Shown here: piece by piece, positions 8,214 to 14,613 of the stretch
Layout of the letters: each line of letters starts with the position of its first letter
Position numbering within the stretch: position 1 is the first letter of the stretch
Assembly (NCBI GenBank): GCA_013314855.1
Contig: JABUEW010000033.1
Coordinates: forward strand, 1-36,538
Source: Bacillota bacterium
GTDB taxonomy: Bacteria; Bacillota; Clostridia; Acetivibrionales; DUMC01
Length of the DNA stretch: 36,538 bases
Direction: 5' to 3'
Made by a program: the position numbers and the translations under genes
Notes under the pieces: generated by a model
Told to the model about the DNA's origin: nothing
Databases searched by the model: none
The model's input: only the letters and a program-made list of their open reading frames with translations

Positions 8214-8834
8214 CTATTCCAACAGCCTTTCTACACCTGCCTTCTGTAACAGCGTAGAGAGTACATAACCTAATACTGCACTAACCCCGCCTTGAATAAG
8301 ATTAAAAGGCAATTCCGTAATAGCAGCTGTATAGCCGAAGGTTGGATCAACCAACTTTAAAACAGAAAGTTCAGCAATAAAATAACCTGCAACCATTATT
8401 AAAGTACCTATTATTATAGCTATAACTTTCCTGATTTCGTATTTTCCTGCACTCTTGTTATGTAATAAACTTTGTTCCATGCCCGTTTCAGTTTTATATT
8501 CCATATTACCTTCTTCATTTGCTTTGATGTCTTCACGCTTATAATGGGCTATTCTCCCTACAAAGTATCCCTCAAGACCTTTTACTATAAAGGTTATTGG
8601 TGCAAAAATCACCCCGCCGGGTGCAACAATATCAGCTAGAGCAGAGCCAAGGGCACCGGCAAGAAAACCACTGTTCTTCCCTAATAATACCGCCGTAACT
8701 ATTATAACTGCATCACCGAAATTAATATAACCTGGTGGGACTGGTCCTGGAATACGTGTGAAAAACGTGGCTAAAAATACCAGGGCTATCATTACTCCAT
8801 TTAATACTATCTTTTTTGTTGATATATTTTCCAT
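8214..8834 (-). CDS. ECF transporter S component
   Basis: A 206-residue membrane protein of the substrate-binding (S) subunit class of energy-coupling factor transporters. The N-terminal half carries the characteristic segment PPGYINFGDAVIIVTAVLLG...GALGSALADIV followed by APITFIVKGLEGYFVG, typical of the riboflavin/pyrimidine-precursor type S proteins (HmpT-like). About five to six helices are visible. A hydrophilic loop of about 40 residues (roughly 95-135) separates the helices and is longer than usual. No A or T subunits lie nearby, so it would dock on a shared ECF module. GAGGTGAA precedes the ATG, and a near-perfect promoter lies at 8915-8943. The ligand cannot be named; no vitamin riboswitch is visible in the short leader. 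Confidence 0.82.
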   Translation of the reverse strand: MENISTKKIVLNGVMIALVFLATFFTRIPGPVPPGYINFGDAVIIVTAVLLGKNSGFLAGALGSALADIVAPGGVIFAPITFIVKGLEGYFVGRIAHYKREDIKANEEGNMEYKTETGMEQSLLHNKSAGKYEIRKVIAIIIGTLIMVAGYFIAELSVLKLVDPTFGYTAAITELPFNLIQGGVSAVLGYVLSTLLQKAGVERLLE

Positions 8835-8914
8835 ATAACTTCACCTCACTTTTAAAATTGGTAATTAACATTTTATATACTTAGTCTCATGTATTTGCAA
8901 ATCAACTAATTTTA

Positions 8915-8943
8915 ATATTACAAAATTGGAAATTGTTTGTCAA
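8915..8943 (-). promoter_or_regulatory. Near-consensus sigma-A promoter for the ECF S gene
   Basis: On the minus strand TTGACA (8938-8943) and TAATAT (8915-8920) are exactly 17 bp apart. Transcription should begin near 8908, giving a leader of roughly 70 nt. A CCAATTTT octamer occurs in the spacer and again just before the ribosome site, which may be an operator pair or chance in A/T-rich DNA. Confidence 0.72.
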
Positions 8944-8966
8944 GCAAATTCGCTTTGGCACTTAAG

Positions 8967-9365
8967 TTAAACCCAGTTCTCAAGATTTAATCCAGGAATC
9001 CTTTCAAACTCCCCAATATTATTTGTAACCAAAGTAAGTCCTTCACAAAGTGCATGAGCCCCTATCATCAAATCATATGCACCTATTACTTTACCCTGTT
9101 TCTCCAAATCAGCACGCAACTTTCCATATACGAAAGCTGCTTTTTCAGTAAAAGGTAGAATCTCTAATGGAGTAGTAAAACCTGCCAGTGCAAGTCGGTT
9201 TTTTTCAGTAAATTCACTCTTTTCAACTCCATATACAAGTTCAGCAAGAGTAATAGTTGATATACAAATGTTACCTGTTTTAAGACTATTAAATTTATTC
9301 AACACTTTAATAGGTTTTTGCCTAATTATATAGATACAAATATTGGTGTCCAGCATATACTTCAT
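8967..9365 (-). CDS. vapC: Type II toxin VapC, PIN-domain ribonuclease
   Basis: A 132-residue PIN-domain toxin. VapC toxins are Mg/Mn-dependent endoribonucleases that cut tRNA or rRNA and are neutralised by VapB. Acidic active-site residues are visible as Asp6 in MLDTNICIYII, Glu42 in TLAELVYGVEKS and Asp98 in AYDLMIGAHA. The fourth position is Asn in VTNNIGEF (about 113-120), as is usual for this FitB/VapC branch. The gene starts three bases after the antitoxin stop, giving tight co-translation. Length and order (antitoxin first) are standard. It was probably acquired as a mobile module between the ECF gene and the carbohydrate locus. Confidence 0.93.
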   Translation of the reverse strand: MKYMLDTNICIYIIRQKPIKVLNKFNSLKTGNICISTITLAELVYGVEKSEFTEKNRLALAGFTTPLEILPFTEKAAFVYGKLRADLEKQGKVIGAYDLMIGAHALCEGLTLVTNNIGEFERIPGLNLENWV

Positions 9366-9368
9366 GTC

Positions 9369-9596
9369 TTAAATATCATCTCTTTGGTCAATTTCGGGTT
9401 GGTTCCTATCACTTAAATAATCTCCAGTAAAATAATCCAAACTTTTCTCCATAACTTTCCATTCAGAATCTTTTGGAATTAATAGTACAATGTCACCAAA
9501 CTTTTTTATATATATTTCGGAGCCTTTAAAACGATATTCCTTAGGTAGTCGGACAGCCTGGCTCCTACCATTTATAAATAGTTTTGCCTTGTCCAT
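9369..9596 (-). CDS. vapB: Type II antitoxin VapB, AbrB/SpoVT-like
   Basis: A 75-residue antitoxin. The N-terminal swapped-hairpin AbrB/MazE-like DNA-binding domain is recognised from AKLFINGRSQAVRLPKEYRF, the VapB signature. The C-terminal acidic tail (FTGDYLSDRNQPEIDQRDD) would wrap and inhibit VapC. The frame opens with a TTG three codons earlier (9605), but AAGAAAGG is placed correctly for the ATG at 9594-9596. VapBC complexes autoregulate by binding palindromes at their promoter; a 24-bp perfect palindrome lies 25 bp upstream (9621-9644). Confidence 0.92.
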   Translation of the reverse strand: MDKAKLFINGRSQAVRLPKEYRFKGSEIYIKKFGDIVLLIPKDSEWKVMEKSLDYFTGDYLSDRNQPEIDQRDDI

Positions 9597-9620
9597 AAAT
9601 ATCAACCTTTCTTTTTACGT

Positions 9621-9662
9621 TGGTATATACTATAGTATATACCATATATTTTCATTTGTCAA
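9621..9662 (-). promoter_or_regulatory. vapBC promoter with 24-bp perfect palindromic operator
   Basis: On the minus strand TTGACA (9657-9662) and TATACT (9634-9639) are 17 bp apart, a strong promoter. Positions 9621-9644 form an uninterrupted palindrome with half-site TGGTATATACTA, covering the -10 box. This is the expected arrangement for autorepression by VapB(C): operator binding would block RNA polymerase directly. Confidence 0.75.
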
Positions 9663-9968
9663 TTATTTAATATTTGAGTTCCCATTTTTTAGGCCTTGGA
9701 AGGAGTTATACCATTTTCGTAGTAATTTTTTTGTAAAGGGGAGTGTAAAACTATGTCCATAAAACCTATCATGCCTAAAAGGAATATCCAATAGGGAATG
9801 GATAGGAGCACAGATGAGGGCTGATTTCTTGGGATGGTATGCAGGAATTAAAAGCCACACCAGCTGTCAGAGATTCTAAAGCATGCCTGCATGTTTTAGA
9901 GTCTCTGGCAGCTTTAGTCATACTTGCCATATACCTTCCAGGAATTTACCAACGAAATATAATTTGGT
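9663..9968. other. Gene-free interval with folded DNA, possible IS remnant
   Basis: No convincing gene is present in these 306 bases. The segment around 9738-9765 (GGGGAGTGTAAAACTATG then TCCATAAAACC) resembles the terminal repeats of IS256-type elements, which often carry GTGTAAAA, but no transposase residue is recognisable. It is followed by nested short inverted repeats (CCTATC / GATAGG; TATCCA / TGGATA at about 9765-9808) and the long hairpin at 9862-9913. I see decayed mobile DNA as the likeliest origin, with low certainty. Confidence 0.25.
9862..9913 (-). terminator. Long 25-bp stem hairpin downstream of the GH172 gene
   Basis: Two 25-nt arms with a two-base spacer. On the + strand the arms begin AGCTGTCAGAGATTC and end GAGTCTCTGGCAGCT; the three non-identical positions can all form G-U pairs on one strand. 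It lies 55 bp after the stop of the GH172 gene. On the minus strand a TTTTAATT tract follows after about eight bases. It may terminate the carbohydrate operon despite the gap. It could equally be a repetitive palindromic element; the symmetry is higher than needed for a terminator. Confidence 0.5.
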
Positions 9969-11036
9969 TTAGGGCAATCTCTCATCTACAGGCAGCATGG
10001 GAGAAAACTCTTTGTGAGGTTCATCCTGATACCAGTAAGCTACAGAACTCCAGTCATCACTACGGTCATTGGCATGCCCGTGCTCTATGCTAACCCTTAT
10101 GTTTTTTTGGAAGATGATCGGATCAACAATGTGATAGCGGTATACACATACTTTCCCTTTACCGATATGCGCATCTCTGTCATCAATTTCACACCATGGC
10201 TGGCCACAATACAGGTGAGCTACTTTTTGCATTCCCCAGGCGTGACAAAAGTAATCTTCACTTCCCGTACCATGCATATCGGGGGGCCATACTCTTTCTC
10301 CATCCCGATCTATAAATATCATATCATCACCTTCTCCCCACCAGCCACCCTGGAGGTTATTAATACTCATATTTGTACCTATATAATGACCCCTGCCTTC
10401 CGCCTCAAGAATCAAGTAATTGTTAGTGTCACTCAAGTTAATTCCCTTGTCTTTGCCCTCCGAAGCCTTACAGGGGTTCTCCCTCCTCCACCTGGCATGG
10501 AGATAAACAACATCCTCAGGTAATAAATTATGTTCTTGATAGTCAATGTAAAAATACATTGTTATAGGTATTATCTGTTCATTAATGATTTCTACACGTG
10601 CACTTTTTATAAATGGCATTGGAAGCCAGCAGTTCATAGCAACCCTGGAACTTAATTTCCCTTCTATACCGGTATTGCATGAAGTACTGAAGGCAGCACA
10701 TTGATAAGTATAGGCCCTTGAATGCCCTAGGCCGAAGAAATCTCCTATTGGCGAGTAGATGGAAGGATTTTCTTCATCATCCCAGTAAACTCGTATCAGT
10801 ACTTTTCTTAATGTTAACGGGTCACATACTCTTGGGTCATTTTCACCATATCGGCTCCATATAGTAACCCAGATATGGCTGATAATCCCTGGACCTTTCA
10901 GACTTGCAATTACCTTTGTCTCACCCGGCTGTATACGCCATGCATCATTATTTCCGCCGGTCACATCATAACTGCTTATTCTCTTCGTCCGAAATGATTT
11001 TGCTGTAATTAGTGAATTCCATTGATTGTTATACAT
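9969..11036 (-). CDS. GH172 (DUF2961) glycoside hydrolase
   Basis: A 355-residue protein of the DUF2961 family, classified as GH172. Characterised members act on alpha-D-arabinofuranosides, alpha-D-fructofuranosides or difructose dianhydride. The family jelly-roll fold is marked by LKGPGIISHIWVTIW, WDDEENPSIYSPIGDFFG, GWWGEGDDM and MHGTGSEDYF. The two glutamates expected to be catalytic are those of GWWGEGDD and GTGSEDYF. A C-terminal RYHIVDPIIFQKNIRVSIEHGH segment also fits. No signal peptide is present, so it acts on imported oligosaccharides. The frame could start 10 codons earlier, but GGAGGG sits directly before the ATG at 11034-11036. It is the last gene of the carbohydrate locus, separated by a 357-bp gap that holds a possible internal promoter. 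Confidence 0.88.
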   Translation of the reverse strand: MYNNQWNSLITAKSFRTKRISSYDVTGGNNDAWRIQPGETKVIASLKGPGIISHIWVTIWSRYGENDPRVCDPLTLRKVLIRVYWDDEENPSIYSPIGDFFGLGHSRAYTYQCAAFSTSCNTGIEGKLSSRVAMNCWLPMPFIKSARVEIINEQIIPITMYFYIDYQEHNLLPEDVVYLHARWRRENPCKASEGKDKGINLSDTNNYLILEAEGRGHYIGTNMSINNLQGGWWGEGDDMIFIDRDGERVWPPDMHGTGSEDYFCHAWGMQKVAHLYCGQPWCEIDDRDAHIGKGKVCVYRYHIVDPIIFQKNIRVSIEHGHANDRSDDWSSVAYWYQDEPHKEFSPMLPVDERLP

Positions 11037-11393
11037 AAAAACCCTCCTGTGAATTAATTTATACATGCTTTATTGCTCCGTGGAATATGCCTTGATCCTT
11101 GATCTTTGAAGCCATCTTCATTCTGCTCTTCATTGCCTTATTCTTTACTCTGATTTATCCTACTATTTTGCATAAATATAACATGCCTTGTAAATAGTAT
11201 GTCCTATATTGCTGCATACCATTATACCATAGCACGTATTATCAACTGTACTCTTCTCCCCTTTAATGATATTTATAAAGGTACCAGGGCAGCCTTCCAT
11301 ATGCAACGTCAGTTTTTTACCCGCCATAACCCAACTTACATGTCAGCTATTATCTAAAAAACTGTCCTATTGTCTTTATATTACATATGCTTT
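11037..11393. other. Leader / intergenic region before the GH172 gene
   Basis: A 357-bp gap inside the carbohydrate locus. It holds a possible extended -10 promoter at 11221-11229 on the minus strand and a 54-codon minus-strand frame (11163-11327) without a ribosome site that I do not accept as a gene. GATCAAG is duplicated near 11092-11107. No terminator hairpin was recognised after the GH42-like gene. Confidence 0.35.
11221..11229 (-). promoter_or_regulatory. Possible extended -10 promoter for the GH172 gene
   Basis: On the minus strand TGGTATAAT, i.e. TGn directly before a perfect TATAAT, lies about 185 bp upstream of the GH172 start. The -35 position (ACAGTT, 17 bp upstream) is poor, which is tolerated by extended -10 promoters. 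If used, it would make the last gene separately transcribed, with a leader of about 180 nt. Confidence 0.35.
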
Positions 11394-13532
11394 CTATACC
11401 CTCGCTTTCTTTACCCGTAAAACCTTAACCTCCAAGGGGTTGAAACAGAAATTTGCCTTACCTTCTTTAATATCCCCCGAACAGCCATCCATAAGGTTAA
11501 TATATTTAATATATCTGGAACTAATATGAACAGGGCTTTCATGCATTTCCTCGCTGTTGTTAATTAGAATCAGTATATCATCATCTTTTTCATTTATCAG
11601 AAAACTTCCCTGTATCCTGCTGCTTTCAGTTTTTATACTGTTTTCGACTCCCTGTTCCCTGGCAATATCCAGCACAATTTCCTTCGCTCCTAAAAAAACC
11701 TCTTCTTCATCATTCCTGACAAAATCATCTCCTACACCAAGCTTGGGAGAATAGGATAGTCCGAGATTCAGACCCGAAATAACAGCTTTTCCCTTTCCAA
11801 AGATATTGAAGACAATACATGGTGTACTATCATCCACATAATACCCCAAGGGGGTTCCTGTTGTTACTTTAAAGCATTCTTTGAAATGGCTGTTGCTTAT
11901 TGAATATACCTTGTTTTTATATGTGACCTTCACATTATTACCTTTGGCTGAATAAATATCTTTTTCCAGACAGCCGAATATGCTGTCATAACCACTCCCC
12001 GGGACTTTATCAGCCAGATGGAATGCCACATCGTACGGACAAAAATAGGGGTCAGATAAAATAGTTCCACCGTTTTCTACATAATCTGCCAGCACTTTTC
12101 TTGCATTAGAAGATAACGCAGAGGGCTGTGGGAGGATAACCAGTCTATATTTCTGAACCTTCGAAAGCTCCATAAAATCTTCATGCACGATATCCACAGG
12201 GATATTCTCTTCCCAAAACATTCTGTAGTAACCACTAGTGCAATCTATAGACAAATGGCTATTCCGGTGGTCACACCAATCAACAAGAAACGACCTCATG
12301 CTGAAAACTATAGCAATCTTTGCATCTTCAACCTGGGAACTTAAAAATAATGCATCGTTTTTTTGAATGATATCACAGATTTTCGCCACCATTTCCAGGT
12401 TCTCGGTTGTACCACCATCATAATCGGTTAGGGCAGGCGACCCAAACTCGGGACCATGGGCTTCTTTCCTGTACTGCCAGTATAAAACCCCCTTAACACC
12501 ATGCCTGATAGACTCCCATGTCCATGTAGAAAGCACTTCTGGTTTAACTCTTCCTCTTCTGTTGAGGCCCGAGCCCCTGTCACCGGCACCAAGTTCCGAC
12601 AGCCATATTTCTTTTCCATGGCCAGCACTTCTAGTAGCGTCAGTACTCAATCCCAACATTACATTATGTCTGTAATTATCAGGAAAAGCACTGTATCCCC
12701 ATTTGTCAAATATTGTTGAATTTTTCCAATCATCAAATGCCATCGCCCCAATATTCGGACATGTTATGGTTCCACCGCCCCATGAATGAGCTATGACCGG
12801 TCTGCCATCATACTTTTTTATAATATTGGTCCTTCTTGTTATTTCATCCAAAACATTATCGATTGTAAACAGGCGAAAATCTATATAATCAGTATAACCG
12901 AATCTCCAAGTTGGAGGCCTCACTTCATCCCAGTCATTATGATGTCTTCCCCACGCTTCATTTAATGTATCAATCTCCCCATACTTTCTTTTGAGCCATT
13001 CCCTAAATTTTCTTCTTGTTGCCTGACAGTAGCAGAATATTCCTACGGGATTTTTTGCTAAATCAACCCACTGATGTGGTTCATTCATTGGTTCCCAAAA
13101 AGCTATTTCCTTTCTATTAGACAGGGATTTAACCACACTTGATATGAACCTCTCTTCTATGCCCTGAACTTCTTCATAGTCGTAGCAAAGCCCCGGCCAA
13201 CCGCCGGAAGGCGTGTTGGGTCTTAATGATGGTTCGAAGAAAAAACCGTCCGAATTGACATAATAATACTGGGGATATTTCTTTATCAGCCATTCCGGAG
13301 CCCCATGGAGATGAAAAAGAAGTCCAACCTGCAGCTCATACCTTCCTGCAATATCCAAAAAAGTATGAAGATACTCATAATCAATTACATTCTCTGCTTT
13401 CTCCACGGTATTCCAAACTATCCATGCCCTTACCGTATTGAATCCGCACTTTTTGATCCGGGATAAATCCTTATCCCATTCCTTCTTTGCCGGCGTTTCA
13501 CCTCTTAAATATTGTGTACCAAATATAAACAC
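11394..13532 (-). CDS. GH42-like beta-galactosidase / glycoside hydrolase
   Basis: A 712-residue clan GH-A hydrolase of the GH42 type. The TIM barrel (about 1-370) contains GFNTVRAWIVWNTVE, the acid/base glutamate in WEPMNEPHQW (Glu151) and the probable nucleophile in IWLSELGAGDRG (Glu313). A beta-galactosidase trimerisation-like, glutamine-amidotransferase-like fold follows (about 385-600, with KYRLVILPQPSALSSNA), then a C-terminal beta domain. No signal peptide is present, so it is intracellular. The frame opens at GTG 13547, but GAGGG is spaced eight bases from the GTG at 13530-13532, which I take as the start. It lies 40 bp after the LplB-type permease, so the two are probably co-transcribed. 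The actual sugar (beta-galactoside or alpha-L-arabinoside) is not determined by sequence. Confidence 0.85.
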   Translation of the reverse strand: MFIFGTQYLRGETPAKKEWDKDLSRIKKCGFNTVRAWIVWNTVEKAENVIDYEYLHTFLDIAGRYELQVGLLFHLHGAPEWLIKKYPQYYYVNSDGFFFEPSLRPNTPSGGWPGLCYDYEEVQGIEERFISSVVKSLSNRKEIAFWEPMNEPHQWVDLAKNPVGIFCYCQATRRKFREWLKRKYGEIDTLNEAWGRHHNDWDEVRPPTWRFGYTDYIDFRLFTIDNVLDEITRRTNIIKKYDGRPVIAHSWGGGTITCPNIGAMAFDDWKNSTIFDKWGYSAFPDNYRHNVMLGLSTDATRSAGHGKEIWLSELGAGDRGSGLNRRGRVKPEVLSTWTWESIRHGVKGVLYWQYRKEAHGPEFGSPALTDYDGGTTENLEMVAKICDIIQKNDALFLSSQVEDAKIAIVFSMRSFLVDWCDHRNSHLSIDCTSGYYRMFWEENIPVDIVHEDFMELSKVQKYRLVILPQPSALSSNARKVLADYVENGGTILSDPYFCPYDVAFHLADKVPGSGYDSIFGCLEKDIYSAKGNNVKVTYKNKVYSISNSHFKECFKVTTGTPLGYYVDDSTPCIVFNIFGKGKAVISGLNLGLSYSPKLGVGDDFVRNDEEEVFLGAKEIVLDIAREQGVENSIKTESSRIQGSFLINEKDDDILILINNSEEMHESPVHISSRYIKYINLMDGCSGDIKEGKANFCFNPLEVKVLRVKKARV

Positions 13533-13572
13533 TTTTATTTCCCTCACATTATTAAATAAGCTAGTGATTAAA

Positions 13573-14493
13573 CTACCACAAACTTATTTCAGCGAATTTT
13601 CTGGCAATAGCATTTACTATAACTAGTAGTATACAATTTATTACTGAGTTAAACATTCCTACTGCACTTGAAAAGCCATACTTTGCTTGTAGAAGACCTA
13701 CTTTATAAACATAAGTAGATATTACTTCTGAAGCATCTAAGTTAAGAGGTGTTTGCAACAAAAAGACTTTTTCAAAACCAACACTCATAATCCCCCCCAT
13801 ACTAAGTATCAGTATAATTGTTGCCGTTGGAATTAGAACAGGAATGTTTATATGAATAATTCTCTGCAGTCTTGTTGCTCCATCTATAATAGCCGCTTCA
13901 TGCTGTTCGTGATCTACAGAAGATAATGTTGCAAAGTATATAACAGACCCAAATCCGGTTCCTTGCCATACTCCTGACCAAACATATATGCTTTTAAAAT
14001 ATCCAGGTTTATTAATAAAATCTACAGGTTCAAATCCTAATAATTCAATAAATTTATTAATAATTCCATACTGCGGATTAAGATAAATGAGAACCATACC
14101 AACAAGAACAACAGTGGAAATAAAATGTGGAGCATATGTTACAGTCTGTACAAATTTTCTATACTTTACATTTCTTACTTCATTAAGCAGTAATGCGAGG
14201 ATTATCGGGAAAGGAAATCCTGCCACTAAGGAGTATATCGAAATACCTACAGTATTCTTAATTAATGTCCAAAAATAATAAGATTCGAAAAATAGATTTA
14301 AATTCTTTAACCCAACCCAAGGACTTCCCCATATACCTTTTGTAGCAACAAAATCTTTAAATGCAAGTTGAACACCATACATAGGTGCATAATTAAAAAT
14401 CGCAAAATAAAGCGTTGCAGGTAGTATAAAAAGGTATAATTCATACCTTTGAAGTATTTTTTTTAATGTCTTTTTCAATGTATTTGTGCTCAT
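13573..14493 (-). CDS. Carbohydrate ABC transporter permease, LplB family
   Basis: A 306-residue inner-membrane permease with six predicted helices. The N-terminus YELYLFILPATLYFAIFNYAPMYGVQLAF is the LplB/YtcP-system hallmark. The cytoplasmic EAA loop that docks on the ATPase is seen as EHEAAIIDGATRLQRIIHINIPVLIPT. Such permeases import complex oligosaccharides (e.g. rhamnogalacturonan fragments) with a YtcP-type partner. That partner lies 4 kb upstream in the same locus, separated by the binding-protein and regulator genes, which is an unusual order. GGGGAGG precedes the ATG. A copy of the 41-bp element lies at 14558-14598, so the gene probably begins its own transcript with the two hydrolases. 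Confidence 0.92.
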   Translation of the reverse strand: MSTNTLKKTLKKILQRYELYLFILPATLYFAIFNYAPMYGVQLAFKDFVATKGIWGSPWVGLKNLNLFFESYYFWTLIKNTVGISIYSLVAGFPFPIILALLLNEVRNVKYRKFVQTVTYAPHFISTVVLVGMVLIYLNPQYGIINKFIELLGFEPVDFINKPGYFKSIYVWSGVWQGTGFGSVIYFATLSSVDHEQHEAAIIDGATRLQRIIHINIPVLIPTATIILILSMGGIMSVGFEKVFLLQTPLNLDASEVISTYVYKVGLLQAKYGFSSAVGMFNSVINCILLVIVNAIARKFAEISLW

Positions 14494-14538
14494 TAAATAA
14501 CCTCCCCAAACGATTGTATATGTTAAACCGTCAATTAA

Positions 14539-14598
14539 ATTATCAAGTAAAATTAAGAATTTGTAAATATGTCATAATTCAATTAATTTGCTAAAACC
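14539..14598 (-). promoter_or_regulatory. 41-bp conserved element (copy A) and promoter before the LplB-type permease
   Basis: Minus strand 14598 to 14558 begins GGTTTTAGCAAAT and ends ACATATTTACAAATT. It is identical at 34 of 41 positions to the copy at 19709-19749 before the other permease. TTTACA at its downstream end can serve as -35, with GATAAT (14539-14544) as -10 at 17-bp spacing. A site overlapping -35 fits class II activation by an AraC-type protein, and the YesN-like regulator gene lies immediately upstream. Confidence 0.6.
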
Positions 14599-14613
14599 TG
14601 CTTTTACAATATT

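Noticed and set aside
10014-10523. A 169-codon plus-strand open frame opposite the GH172 gene
   Set aside because: It is antisense to conserved GH172 motifs; the composition is that of a mirrored frame and there is no ribosome site.
11163-11327. A 54-codon minus-strand frame in the gap before the GH172 gene
   Set aside because: No ribosome site precedes its ATG, the peptide shows no recognisable features, and it overlaps a better-supported candidate promoter.
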